A DNA stretch of 64,000 nucleotides from the NCBI RefSeq assembly GCF_001625305.1, contig NW_017803346.1, forward strand, positions 277,399 to 341,398, read 5' to 3'. Below, piece by piece: positions 20,701-30,709 of this stretch. The notes below the pieces were generated by a model. That model had not been told where the DNA came from. It did no database searches and saw only the letters and a list, made by a program, of their open reading frames with translations. Positions within the stretch are counted from its first letter, which is position 1. Every line of letters begins with the position of its first letter. This stretch comes from Branchiostoma belcheri. Lineage: Eukaryota; Chordata; Leptocardii; Amphioxiformes; Branchiostomatidae. Position numbers and translations under genes: made by a program.

Positions 20701-21564
20701 CTGTTAGAAGTATTGAATTTCTGAACTCTTCTAGCATACAGATTTTGCCTCACTTGTTGTTGCCTCATTTCTTGATGCTGCACAATTATATTTGAATTAA
20801 AGCTGAATCTGAAAACTTCTTAAAATTTCTAGAGCTATGTTCTTTCATGGACCAAGGTCCCTCCAATGGGCCAAGTACCCAACATTTGTGCCCCCAACAC
20901 ACATATAAATCCACTATGGCACCTTAACTATCCCTGTCCTTGGTGCTGAATTATGTGTTCTTCTTCAGAAGAATCATCAATTCAATAAATGAATAAATGT
21001 ATAGATTATCAAGTCACAATAAATTTCCTCAGAACCTATTCTTCCTGTGGTTTATGAAACAATAGAAAATAAAACAGGAAGATGGTTACCAGAAATTTGT
21101 TATCCAGTGATGAACCTGAAGAAGCTTTCCACTGACAGTTACTACAAAAATGTAAGCCTCCATGTTTAACTTGTCCCATCCCACTTGTGGAAATGGGTAT
21201 GGGCACCATTTAAAAATCACCTCATTTGCATGTTCGGGAGACTTAAATGGTACCCTTACCTGGAAATGAAGACCACCTGACAGGCAGCTGTCAGTGGCTT
21301 CCATTCATCATCTGGAACTGCCCCCTGCTGATCCCCTGCAGTACTGCAGCTGAAGCACAAGTCACTTCCTCATGAACTTGGTAGGAGGCTCCCCTGTAAC
21401 ATAACTCGGCTGTTTCCTAAAATAGTTTCTTCAGCTTTATTTTCGGTCATTTTTGTACAGGGTGGCCCATTAAGTGATTGCACTTCTTTTCAATAGAACA
21501 TAAACAAGGTAGACATTATAGGTTGTGTAAATGAAGACCCCTAAATCCATCACTCTGCTGTTGT
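20701..21564. other. Unassigned noncoding stretch
   Basis: No gene or array was recognised. Near 20930, CCCTGTCCTTGGTGCTGAAT resembles part of family E. Confidence 0.35.
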
Positions 21565-21690
21565 TGCATCCAGAACCGTGTTTTATCCAGAAACATGCTC
21601 AGGCACAGTTCTGGATAGTCCACGCGTATCCAGAACTGTGTTTTATCCAGAGTTATGCTTACAGTTCTGGATAGTCCACATGTATCCATA
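21565..21690. repeat. Family E fragment, two short units
   Basis: ATCCAGAACCGTGTTTTATC and CAGTTCTGGATAGTCCAC occur twice. The pattern matches family E at 40120-40270. Confidence 0.65.
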
Positions 21691-22275
21691 GCTTCTCACA
21701 TTTGGCTGGCAGTTTGCCTACTAGAGATACATTTGTACTGGCTGTATCCAGTACAAACTATGTATGAGTGATTGTTGAAAGTTGTTAGCTAATTATAGAG
21801 ACTTGCAACACGTCATGTTCCTGCAGACTTCTATGTTTTAGGACTTTTTAATCGGCTGGCACTTTGCCCACTGTTAATACTGTCTAATAATAAAGTAAAT
21901 ATGTATCAGGACTTGTTGACAGCTTTAGACTTATTCCTTGCAGGCTTCTGTATTTTTGGTCTAACTTCCTAAAGTTGGCTGGCAATTTGCCTACTGTACT
22001 GAAGATACTGACTACATAAAGTAAGTACATAATGTATAAGGACTTGTTGACAGTTGTTAAGTAACAGAAACTTGTGCCTTCAGGCTTCTGTGTTTTTTGT
22101 CTAACTTTTTAGGTCGATCTTTTTAATCGGCTGGCAGTTTGCCTAGGATTAATGCTGTCTGTAATAATGCATGAGGACTAGTTGACAGTTGTTAAGTAAC
22201 AGAAACTTGTGCCTTCAGGCTTGTCTGTTTTAGGTCTAACTTTTTAAGTTTTGCTGGCAGTTTGCCTACTGGAGA
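21690..22275. repeat. Five-unit tandem array
   Basis: Units of about 115-130 bp contain GGCTGGCAGTTTGCCTACT, GGACTTGTTGACAGTTGTTA, AACAGAAACTTGTGCC and TTCAGGCTTCTGTGTTTT. Confidence 0.88.
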
Positions 22276-22276
22276 T

Positions 22277-22580
22277 ACTATCTATATGCAGAAAGTTGTT
22301 CACTCACTCACTGTCCGGTTTATCGTCTGTTGTTACCCGACTTCCAAGGGTTAGACGTGCTTGCACTGTGGTACTGAGGCTTGATGGCAGCTTGCTACTT
22401 GCCTCTGTCCTGTGGGTTGATATTGTCCAAGTTCAGGTGGTGGAGGTCCTCCCGTATGTTGTCAAACCATTTCTTCTTTTAGTGACTGCGGGGGTTTGGA
22501 CCCTCCATATCCAGTGTGAGGATCTTCTTTGGCCACCAGCTTCGGTTAGGGACGTCCTTTGTATAGGACATTAAATGGAG
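22277..22580 (-). pseudogene. LINE reverse-transcriptase ORF, C-terminal remnant
   Basis: On the minus strand a frame reads WFDNIREDLHHLNLDNINPQ, then DRGK, a stop, then AAIKPQYHSASTSN and GNNRR. This is the pattern of a C-terminal tail in LINE ORF2 proteins (W.DN...DL...DR..W...I). The stop replaces the expected Trp-Arg region. A second, independent copy lies at 26445-26616. The remnant is dead and short. Assignment rests on remembered family patterns, not a search. Confidence 0.6.
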
Positions 22581-22584
22581 GTCC

Positions 22585-22785
22585 CATGTTTGGGAGAGCC
22601 ACACCCCACACACGTTAAAGAACCCACCGCACTTATCGTAAAGAGTAGGGGTCCTTACCGGTGTGAGTGGTTCAAACCTTACAGTCTGGTTTCAGGTTTG
22701 ACATCTTGAAGAGGTGATAGTCACCTGTTATGTCAATCCTTCCACAAATGTGGTAAATCTTCAGAAATAAATAAATAAATAAATT
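22585..22785 (+). mobile_element. Retroposon 3' end with (AAATA)n tail
   Basis: The sequence CACACGTTAAAGAACCC, AAGAGTAGGGGTCC, CAGGTTTGACATCTTGAAG and CAAATGTGGTAAATC ends in AAATAAATAAATAAAT. It matches 1731-1965. Confidence 0.7.
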
Positions 22786-23469
22786 TTGTCCCTGTCCAAT
22801 CTCTGGAGGTGGCCATTGTAACAGAAAGTTGCACCTTCAGGCTTCAGTGTTTTAGTTTTGGTTCTGTTTTTATCTCTCGGCTTCCGACAGTCCAAAATCA
22901 ATATCAAATTTGTTCCCCCCGGAGAAGGCCGATATTTCACCTGACTGTAATACGATATGTAGGGAGGTAATATGATATGTGCACCATGAAGGTGAACTGG
23001 GAACTTTAGGCCACACCAATTTAATTAGTTGGTTCTCGTATTGTTTTTTTCAGAAAAAAATACGAAGCAACATTTTTCTTCTGTCTTCCAGTGACACCCA
23101 CTGTAGGTTACTTTTCATTTCCGTGACACTAGCACCTCTTTCATAGTTGATATTTCAAGGCATGACTGTTTCTTGTTCTTTTCTGGGCTGGTATTAGATA
23201 CTTTAAGTTAGTGGTTGGTATGTCCGCCCACCAGTTTGCTAGTCATTTTGTATCTCATGCATAGTCTGGACATTTGTCTTCCCTGGTGTGTCCCAGCTAC
23301 TCGCGGCAATCACATCGCCATAATGTTCACCCCGGCAGCATCCCAGCTAATATGGCAGCCTGGGGGCCAGGAAGACGGTGGGTGGCCCTCGGGGTTTCGG
23401 GGAGGAAATTGGTTATACCACGTTGGGGAGCAGACTCAATGATTGAGCAATTACCAATTATTACTGCTA
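22786..23469. other. Mixed spacer with a family B left end
   Basis: A family B left terminus (TTAGGCCACACCAATTTAAT, TAGTTGGTTCTCG) is at 23006-23060 without a matching right end. The rest is unassigned. Two overlapping frames open at 23215-23540 but show no recognisable domain. Confidence 0.45.
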
Positions 23470-24180
23470 TTGACCTGTGTGCAGGGATGGGGTGCAGGAT
23501 TCCAACCAGGATACGCAGAGAATTCATAATGTTTGCCTAAAGACAGTTACTCAAGCAACTGGAATGCAGGATTCCAACCAGACTGTACCAAAAATTCCTA
23601 AAGTTCACCAAAAAACAGTAACTGTTACTCAAACAACTGCAGGATTCCTACCAGGGTGTACCGAAAATTCCTAATGTTTGCCAAAAGACAGTTACTCAAG
23701 CAATTGCAGGATTCCAACTAGGCTGCACTAAGAATTCCTAATGTTTGCCAAAAAAGACAGTTACTCAAGCAACTGAAATGTAGGATTCCAAGCAGGGTGC
23801 ACCGAGAATTCCTAATGTTTGTTTGGAAGTTTTCATCATCATTTCCTAAGCTGCGCAGGTTCTGTACTATGATCTGCACCTGTGACGCAACTTCAACCTG
23901 TGGTCATGCTTGGTAAGAGTCATTCCTCCTGCATGTTAATGTGGGAAGGAACAAGCTAATGAACTCTCGACTATCTCCACCCCTGTTTATGCCTGGTTAG
24001 AATTATTCCTGTAGAATGTAAATCAGGAAAGGAACATGGACACAAACTCAGCTTTGTTTGTAATCTCCACCCCTGTACATGCAGAGAATTCCTAATGTTT
24101 GCCAAAAAACAGTTTCTCAAGCAACTGTAATGTAGGATTCCAACCAGGCTGCACAGAGAATTCCTAATGTTCCCATACAG
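23470..24180. repeat. Tandem array around AGGATTCCAACCAG
   Basis: Six or seven units of about 70-85 bp hold CAGGATTCCAACCAGG, AGAATTCCTAATGTTTGCC and GACAGTTACTCAAGCAACTG. A non-repeat insert lies at about 23840-24070 with its own two-copy element (CTCCACCCCTGT). The word CAGTTACTCAAGCAACTG is also the core of family D in reverse. Confidence 0.85.
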
Positions 24181-24184
24181 GTGC

Positions 24185-24505
24185 AAAGAGACCCCCTGTA
24201 GCCCCCCTCCTGTATAGCCCCCCTCACTAGCCCCTGTAACCCCCCCCCCCGGCTTTAGTATTCAGCTGTATGTTTGCTGATTTAGGGCTAAGCTGGGCCA
24301 TCCTGGCCTGATTAAAGCGAGGAAAAAGCTGCCCATCCATCCTTACCCTAACCCCCCTGTATAGCCTTCCTGTAGCCCCCCTCACTAACCCCTGTACCCC
24401 CCCCACACACACTTTAGTATTCAGCTGTGTTTGCTGATTTAGGGCTAAGACTGAGCCATTCAGGCCTGATTAAAGCGAGGAAAAAGCTGCCCATCCATCC
24501 TGTAC
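24185..24505. repeat. Two-unit duplication with C-tracts
   Basis: The unit of about 155 bp contains CCTGTAGCCCCCC, TTTAGTATTCAGCTGT, TGATTTAGGGCTAAG and AAAGCGAGGAAAAAGCTGCC. It holds runs of up to 11 C. The reverse complement of its C-rich part appears at 27240-27350. Confidence 0.9.
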
Positions 24506-24519
24506 TGACAAGGCTTTCA

Positions 24520-24905
24520 AGCTGAAGTCAGTCCAGAATAACAAACGGAGAAGGAACCTTTCTTCTGATAAACTTACGTCAAGAAAACAAGCGGAAGGCA
24601 AGGTCAGATCTGAGGCAAGGACTAAGAAAACTTCAAGAATGACAAACGGAGAAGGAACCTTCCTTCTGATAAACGTACTGTCTTCAAGAAAACAAGCTTG
24701 CGACTTGAGAAAGGCAAGGTCAAACCAGTAGTAAAGACTAAGAAAACTTCAAAAATGACAAACACAAAAGGAACTTTCCATCAGATAAACGTACTTCAAG
24801 AAAACAACTTGCAACTTGAGAAAGGCAAGGTCAAACCAGTGGCAGAGACTGTCTAAGAAAACTTTAGAAGACTAAAAAAACCTGGAAACCATCTTTTAGA
24901 TAAAA
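24520..24905. repeat. Four-unit tandem array, about 115 bp
   Basis: Units hold ACAAACGGAGAAGGAACCTT, CTGATAAACGTAC, TTCAAGAAAACAAGCTTGC and GAGAAAGGCAAGGTCAAACC. Confidence 0.9.
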
Positions 24906-25163
24906 CAAGCTTGCAACTTGACGCTGCAAACCCCAAGACCCTAACTGGCGTTTCTAGTTTATTCCATTCGGCCACTAGTCGGGGGATGTACGACATTGCA
25001 TTTGTGGATGTTTTGCAACGACTGGGAATCAGAAAAAGATTGGATCACAACAAGTCGGGGATTGCCTGTAACGATGTTAAAACTGAGGAAATCACTTTGA
25101 TCCCGGCACCTCTCCGCGGATGATTGAATCAAAAAGTCATCTCAGACTGAGCAGCGCTTCCTG
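24906..25163. other. Unassigned island with an open frame
   Basis: A 70-codon frame starts at 24911. It lies partly outside repeats but shows no domain, and there is no evidence that it is coding. Confidence 0.3.
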
Positions 25164-25457
25164 TTAGGCCTGGGGAAAATGTCGTGTTTCCTGTTTCAGT
25201 CCTGAAATTATTAGGGTCGGTAGGTAGGGATTATTATTTTTTTTTTATTATTTTCTTTTTAGACTTGGGCTATCTCTAGTGATCAAATTGATACAAAAGA
25301 GAAGGAGCTCTTTGCTTGTACAATACAGTTTAACAAACAGAACTTGCATGAGCTCAGAACACATGCAGGGGAACACACAAAAAGCCATGGATGTTGGCAG
25401 TTTTTTCTACGGTCGGTCGGGAAACAGGAAACACGACATTATTTTCCGTAGGCCTGA
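25164..25457. mobile_element. MITE family A, complete copy
   Basis: Left end TTAGGCCTGGGGAAAATGTC, GTGTTTCCTGTTTC; right end GAAACAGGAAACACGACAT, CCGTAGGCCTGA. Terminal inverted repeats of about 33 bp enclose a 230-bp interior with TACAATACAGTTTAAC, also seen at 33166 in reverse. Confidence 0.85.
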
Positions 25458-25494
25458 TGGAGTGAGTGGTCCTGAGTCAGGACAGGCTGGATGA

Positions 25495-25905
25495 CTCACA
25501 GATGGGGACGATGCAGAGAGCAGGCAATTATAACAGACATATGTGATAACTGGGCACTTGGGAACTGAACAGAGACTGTCAATTGCTATCTTATAAACCT
25601 ATATACAAGTTCTCACTGAATAGTTTTGCTCATCTACTATCTCATGGTGGGACTAGTTCCTTACTGCAGACATACATGTATGTGATAGCAGGTCAGGGGA
25701 AGAGAAACAGAAGTGGCTGTACAGTCTGGGGATGATGCAGAGAGCAGACTGGGAAATTACTGGAGAACACATGTGATAACTGGGCACTGGGGAACCGAAC
25801 AGAGACTGTCAATTGCCATCTTATAAACCAACAAGTTCTCACTGCACAGTTAGTGGTGAACACTGAGGACTTCAGTTGTCCATGGTAATACAACAGGCTA
25901 GAGCC
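25495..25905. repeat. Two-unit repeat, period about 230 bp
   Basis: GATGATGCAGAGAGCAG...ACATATGTGATAACTGGGCA...GAACAGAGACTGTCAATTGC...ACAAGTTCTCACTG is present at 25508 and 25733. Confidence 0.85.
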
Positions 25906-26272
25906 TGTCAGTTGGCATTCAATACATCTCACATTTACACTGTATAACCTACTCTTAGTGACATCTCCCTACAGAGATGGACTTTCAAGATAGCGTAGTA
26001 CTCTTTAGTTCCTGATACAGGAACATGCAGCTGGTTCTAGTCATCTGCAGGCCCTATGGGGACAGAGGACTTTCACTTCCATTTTTACTTCCACTTTTAC
26101 TAAGAAAGCCAAACCAAAACCTCTGTACCATGGAGCAGGTTCTGGTCAGCTGCAGTCTCTGTGACAGGAGGTGACCATCACTGTGAGTTTGGACAGAGTG
26201 TAACAGTGTGGGGGTTATAGGCATTACCAACTGACCCAGCCGATGGGTCTAGACCTTTTAGCCAAATCTTTA
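25906..26272. other. Unassigned noncoding stretch
   Basis: No gene or array was recognised. CTGGTTCTAGTCATCTGCAG and CAGGTTCTGGTCAGCTGCAG (26030, 26134) suggest an old two-copy repeat. Confidence 0.35.
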
Positions 26273-26400
26273 GATCGTGTGGACTGGTGCCGGGCTTTGG
26301 TCGTGGGTTCGAACCCCGGCCCGGGACCAGGAGTGTCTTTCTGTTTCTACTGCTTGCCCCTGTTTCTTACTGTACCGAGTGAATTTTGACAACAGGAGCC
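26273..26400 (+). mobile_element. tRNA-related fragment with B-box
   Basis: GGGTTCGAACCCCGGCCC at about 26308 contains a good B-box (GGTTCGAACCC). No complete cloverleaf or A-box was found upstream. It is probably a SINE fragment or a decayed tRNA. Confidence 0.45.
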
Positions 26401-26444
26401 GTGCAAACACCAGCCATTACAATGAACAGGCACTTAGGTTTGCC

Positions 26445-26616
26445 TTTACTCACTCACAGTCCGGTTTATCGTCTGTTGTTCCCCGTCTTCCGAGGGTTAG
26501 ACGTGCTTGCACTGTGGTACTGAGGCTTGATGGCAGCTCACCACTTGTCTCTGTCCTGTGGGTTGATGTTGTCCAAGTTCAGGTGGTGGAGGTCCTCCCG
26601 TATATTGTCAAACCAT
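26445..26616 (-). pseudogene. LINE reverse-transcriptase tail, second remnant
   Basis: On the minus strand the frame reads WFDNIREDLHHLNLDNINPQ, DRDKW, a stop, AAIKPQYHSASTSN, PRKTGNNRR. It is nearly identical to the remnant at 22277-22580, with a premature TGA just after the conserved Trp. It ends next to a SINE. Confidence 0.62.
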
Positions 26617-26621
26617 GATCA

Positions 26622-26772
26622 TGATCATTCTGGCATACTCATTTTCACCTGAGCGAAGTGAGGAAAGCCGTGTGAAGTGCCAAGGGCACAAGGTTGGTGA
26701 CTTGGGGGGATTCGATCCCAGGACCTCTTGGTTCTGAACCAAATGTTCTGCTGTTACACCATGCAACCCCAC
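26622..26772 (-). mobile_element. tRNA-derived SINE, reverse orientation
   Basis: On the minus strand the head carries an A-box-like TGGTGTAACAG and a B-box-like GGGATCGAATCCC. The body has CTTGTGCCCTTGGCACTTCA, CGGCTTTCCTCACTT and CTCAGGTGAAAATGAG. This matches the SINE at 19691 in structure. Confidence 0.8.
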
Positions 26773-27052
26773 TTCTATGAAACATCCATAGTGACACCCC
26801 ATCCATCTGCCTTCCTAAGATGTTGGGTTTGTCTTTAAGGAAGGATGCTCATGACTGCATCTTGTGAAAAGGGAAAGTAAGAAACCTGATATCTTGGAGC
26901 TGCAGCAGGGCCCAAACAATCGGGGGATATCATTGGCCGACTGGTCGTAAGCACTGCTAGGATTTTCCCTGTACTTATTTGTACACAAATAAAGCTCTGA
27001 TGATAAGATTCTGCAGCAAATAGAATTATTTCTACAGCATGTACATTTTAGG

Positions 27053-27238
27053 TAAGGCCACACCAATTTGATTTGTTGGTTCTTGGATTTTTTGAAAATA
27101 TGGTTAACTGGAAAAATCTAATGAAAGCAAAGTCTGAGGACCTGGTTGATGCCTCGGTGGACTCAGTTTTATGTAGTAAATACAATCATATTCAAGTTTT
27201 CTTTCTGGCCCTCTCATTTTATGATGTACACAACAAAA
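27053..27238 (+). mobile_element. Family B element, right end lost
   Basis: TAAGGCCACACCAATTTGAT and GTTGGTTCTTGGATT are followed by the shared interior (AAAGCAAAGTCTGAGGACC, TTGATGCCTCGGTGGACTC). The sequence changes to the G-tract repeat at about 27239 before a right terminus appears. The 86-codon frame here is the family interior and not a gene. Confidence 0.75.
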
Positions 27239-27360
27239 CTCTTGGAAAGGAGGGGCTAGAGAGGGGGGTACGGGGGATATACAGGGGGGCTACAGGGGGG
27301 GTCTCTCCTCAGACCTGTATGGTCCATGCTTAGCCTGAATCAGCAAAACATATAGCTGAG
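27239..27360. repeat. G-tract repeat related to 24185 in reverse
   Basis: Five or more runs of 4-7 G (AGAGGGGGGTACGGGGGATA, CAGGGGGGCTACAGGGGGGG) are followed by a partial match to the inverse of AGCTGTATGTTTGCTGATT. It is the inverted relative of 24185-24505. Confidence 0.6.
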
Positions 27361-27419
27361 TGAAACAAAGACCCATCAACCAAGGTGGAAACAAGACAAA
27401 ACACATTTTATTTCAAACT

Positions 27420-27970
27420 GCCCCCAGTCACCAGTTTCAACCATTCAGGATATGAATCCACCTCATGTTTTGGTCCTAATAGTTAACAAGAATTTATACC
27501 CAATTATATCTTCCTACATGGAAACTTGAGTCTTCCTTGTTGAAATTCAGCCACACACACACTTTCTTATTGCTATTCAGGCCAGAGGATATGGAATAGC
27601 ACCAAGATCCTTTTGATAAACTGTTTGAACAAGAAGGAACTTCCAGTTTTAACAGATTTCCCATGAAAAGTTGAGTCACCCTTTTTGGAATTCAGCCACA
27701 CACACTCATTGCTATTCAAACCAGCGGATAATAATAGCTCCAAGATCCTTTTGATATTATATATTATAGAACTTTATTGCATGACAATTGCTCAAGGTAC
27801 AATGTCTACTGTTTGAATAAGAAGGAAAAATTTAACAGATTTCTCATGAAAAGTTGAGTCTCCCTTGTTGAAATTCAGCCACACACGTACACAAACTCAT
27901 CAGAATTCAGGCCAGCGGATATGAAATAGCTCCGAGATCCTTCTGATGAACTGTTTGAACAAGAAGGAAA
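27420..27970. repeat. Tandem array around ATTCAGCCACACAC, interrupted
   Basis: Three to four units of about 155 bp hold AAAGTTGAGTCACCC, TTGAAATTCAGCCACACAC, GGCCAGCGGATATGAAATAG and CTCCAAGATCCTTTTGAT. One unit is split at 27757-27808 by an inserted fragment containing AACTTTATTGCATGACAATT. Confidence 0.85.
27757..27808. mobile_element. Short insertion, AACTTTATTGCA retroposon end
   Basis: The uninterrupted units read CTTTTGATAAACTGTTTGAA. Here about 50 bp with GAACTTTATTGCATGACAAT and GGTACAATGTCT interrupts them. The same sequence type is at 62782 and 63066. Confidence 0.55.
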
Positions 27971-28060
27971 CAGTTTTAGCCCGCGATTATCGGCCAGGCA
28001 ACTTTCCGCCCCCGGCTCGAGCGAAATCTTCGCACGCCTGCCTGTGAGGGGAATAACAAG
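27971..28060. other. GC-rich unique island
   Basis: This short CG-containing stretch (CCCGCGATTATCGGCCAGGC) is unlike the surrounding arrays. Nothing was recognised. Confidence 0.25.
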
Positions 28061-28064
28061 ACTG

Positions 28065-28570
28065 TGCTATCCATGTCATCCGTCTTTCTGTCAGCCAGGG
28101 TCACAAAACAGCCGCGCTGCTTCAACCTTTAATCAGGGGAAGATAATCTTGAGATACAGCCGTTAGTTTTTAGAGATATTAGTTTTTTAGAGCCATTAGA
28201 GATATTCAAGATTTTCTCTTGGTTTTGGGGTCCTTTTAAAAATATTTTGGGTGTATTCTTCGTCAACTGTCAGGCCAGGGTCACAAAACATCCACGCGCT
28301 GCTTCAATCTTTAATGAGGGGAAGATAATCTTGATAATTCAAAGGGGCTGTTAGATTGAGAAATCCTGAACTGAAGATTCGCTCCTTGGTTTTGGGATTC
28401 TTTCCCTTACATCCATTCAAAAATTGTGACGCAACAATATTTCTCAAAATTTCTCCATCCCTATCATTTGTCTTACTGTCAGCCAGGGTTACAAAACAGA
28501 CCCGCTGCTTCAATCTTTAATCAGGAGAGTCTGCTGTTAGTTTTTGAGATCTTTGAGATTTGCTCTAATG
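28065..28570. repeat. Three-unit tandem array
   Basis: Units of about 200 bp hold CTGTCAGCCAGGGTCACAAA, ACAGCCGCGCTGCTTCAA, CTTTAATCAGGGG and TTGGTTTTGGG. Confidence 0.85.
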
Positions 28571-28599
28571 GTTTTGGGGTCCATTTTTAGAATATACAT

Positions 28600-29060
28600 T
28601 GATACAGAAACAAGACTTCAGATCCCTCCCATGGGTCAAATTAGCAGCATACAGAAACTTGAATGTGTGGTAGAGAATATGAGGTTCAGAATTTGTCATG
28701 AACCCTGCGTATCACTGTAGTTAATAATTCATCATTCTCATACATAACAGAAAAACAGCTTCAAGCCCCCATACAGCATTGTGACACACAGACACACACA
28801 CAGACACACACACACACAGACAGACACACAGACAGACACACACACAGACAGACAGACACACAAACATACAGACAGACACACAAACATACAAAAACAAGAC
28901 TTTCCTCCCTTGGGTGAAATTAACAGACATACGGAAACTTGTGATACAGAATATCAAGGCCTTGGGTTGTCAAGAAGCCAGCGTATTGCTGTTACTGTAG
29001 TTAATAATTTATTTTTCTCATACATAACAGAAAAGCACCCAAGCCCCTGTGCAACATCCA
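28600..29060. repeat. Two-unit repeat around a CA-rich microsatellite
   Basis: TGTAGTTAATAATTCATCAT followed by TCTCATACATAACAGAAAA occurs at 28718 and 28997. ACAAGACTT...CCTCCC...GGGT and ATACGGAAACTTG-like words precede each. The microsatellite lies between them. Confidence 0.8.
28782..28890. repeat. (CA)n/(CAGA)n microsatellite
   Basis: Alternating CACACA and CAGACAGA blocks run for about 110 bp and end in CACAAACATACA units. Confidence 0.97.
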
Positions 29061-29679
29061 GACACCAGGACAATCCTTCTAAGCTGGGGGTGAAATATGC
29101 CAGGGCAAAACCAAATCACTTCTGTGGTTCTCACAGATTTTGAAACAGTATTTTAGGACTTGAAAATCACCATAAAAACATTATTAAATCTTAGGCCTTC
29201 TAGTGGCTTGTTGTGGTACTGCAGGCAAACTTCTTGTTTTGATATCTCCTTTCAAACGTTCAATTGATTTTGAATTGCCAGGTTTGATGCAAACCAAGAA
29301 ATTGTCTTGTGTTGGCCCGAGGCACTTTATTTCCCTCCATTTCTGCTACATACAGAAATGTGGCGAGTTGCCTTTAGTTACTTATTTCTCCGCCACACGA
29401 ATTGTGGCGAATCACCTCGACTGTAAAAACTCCCCGCGACGCTTCGGCCATAAAGCATGATGGGAATTCCACGGGGAAATCACCCAAGGTTTGTGATGTA
29501 CGATCGTCATGGAAACTCCATGGCAACGCACGGCCGGAATCGGAGGTTTCCGAGCTGGACAGGTTTGTCTTCATGCTGTAGCGATGATGATTTGTAGCCA
29601 GTCGGTCGGAGACGTGTGGCAAAGACGCTTCCACTTTGCAACATTCCTGACAAAGCTTCAAGTGGTCTTCCTTTAAGGC
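29061..29679. other. Unassigned stretch with a minus-strand open frame
   Basis: A 124-codon minus-strand frame (29374-29748) overlaps this region. It contains several Cys and His residues but no motif I recognise. Its first part overlaps the dispersed repeat at 29680, so coding is doubtful. The DNA at 29370-29600 is richer in CG than its surroundings. Confidence 0.35.
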
Positions 29680-29772
29680 ATCCAGTGCGATTTCAGAGCA
29701 GCAAAACTGGAAATATTCTGAATGAATATCTTTATGATATTGACACATACTGCTTCACATTAGCACATTTCA
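29680..29772. repeat. Dispersed repeat shared with 52550
   Basis: GATTTCAGAGCAGCAAAACT, GGAAATATTCTGAAT and GACACATACTGCTTCACATT recur at 52550-52632 with few differences. Confidence 0.7.
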
Positions 29773-29997
29773 TAAGGCCACACCAATTTAATTTATTTGG
29801 TTCTCAGATTTTTTAAGTAGAAAAACCTCTAAATGAAAGCAAAGTCTGAGGACCTGGTTGATGCCTCGGTGGACTCAGTGTTATGTAGTAAATACAGTCA
29901 TATTCTAGTTTTCTTCCTAGCCCTCTCATTTTATGATGTCCGCTTGCTATGTTTTGGACTGAAAATGTTCGAGGACCAACAAAATGGTGTGGCATAA
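29773..29997 (+). mobile_element. Family B element, near-complete
   Basis: TAAGGCCACACCAATTTAAT opens it and GGACCAACAAAATGGTGTGG with CATAA closes it. The interior (AAAGCAAAGTCTGAGGACC, GATGCCTCGGTGGACTC) matches 27053 directly and 19312 in reverse. Confidence 0.8.
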
Positions 29998-30034
29998 AAA
30001 GGATAAAAAGAGACATAAACATGGTCTTGGGCTC

Positions 30035-30105
30035 AGGTTTCATGTCATTTTTCCAGTTTTTTTTTAAAATCCAAGAAACAACAAATGAAATTGGTGTGGC
30101 CTTAC
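30035..30105 (-). mobile_element. Additional family B right end
   Basis: AACAACAAATGAAATTGGTG followed by TGGCCTTA is a second right terminus 100 bp beyond the first. It suggests a nested or composite insertion. Confidence 0.55.
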
Positions 30106-30134
30106 AGCACTCTGTCATATGGGAGGGACCATAA

Positions 30135-30180
30135 CAATAAACCAGAGAGTGAAAGTGAAGAGTGAAAGTGAAGAGTTATA
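30135..30180. repeat. Short (GAAAGTGAAGAGT)n repeat
   Basis: GAGTGAAAGTGAAGAGTGAA with AGTGAAGAGTT repeats twice. It resembles the larger array at 31163. Confidence 0.6.
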
Positions 30181-30343
30181 AGACGTTTCCCGTGAGATGT
30201 GAACACCTGGGAAATCACAGGTGTGGCTCGGAAGACATTCCGGAGACTTGAACTCAAGTAACCTCATCTAGATACAGAGACAAGATGAGACACTTTAGCC
30301 CCACCTAGTAAATTGTCAAGTGTAACTGGAGTGTTGTCAGTTC

Positions 30344-30600
30344 TAAGGCCACACCAATTTAATTTGTTGTTTCTCAGATTTTTCAGAAAGAATATGAAGC
30401 GACAGAGCGAAATAAAATAAAAAAACAGCCCAAGGCATCTCATGATAGCCGGAAATGTTACAATATGAGCCATGACGTCAACATACCAGGCTGGTTTAAA
30501 ATTGAAACAAAAGATTTTGAACTTTTAATGAAACAAAGTTTAACAACTAGGAAGAAAAGGACTTTCTTTAACCACATTTTGCAGTAGATTTAGAACAACT
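30344..30600 (+). mobile_element. Family B2 element, left end plus interior
   Basis: TAAGGCCACACCAATTTAAT begins it. The interior has ATATGAGCCATGACGTCAAC, CATACCAGGCTGGTTTAAAA and AACAACTAGGAAGAAAAGGA, as at 8800. No right terminus is seen. Confidence 0.7.
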
Positions 30601-30670
30601 GTCCATGTCAAATCTAGTCCCCCCCTCCCAGCCCATGTCAAATCTAGTCCCCCAGCCCACGTCACATCTC
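30600..30670. repeat. Short duplication CCATGTCAAATCTAGTCCCC
   Basis: Three units of about 30 bp carry CCCATGTCAAATCTAGTCCC or variants. Confidence 0.7.
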
Positions 30671-30709
30671 GCCAGCACATGAACCATGAAGGTTGCAATA
30701 TTTGTATCT

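Noticed and set aside
26273..26345. Functional tRNA gene around GGGTTCGAACCCCGG
   Set aside because: A good B-box but no acceptor, D-arm or anticodon arm could be found.
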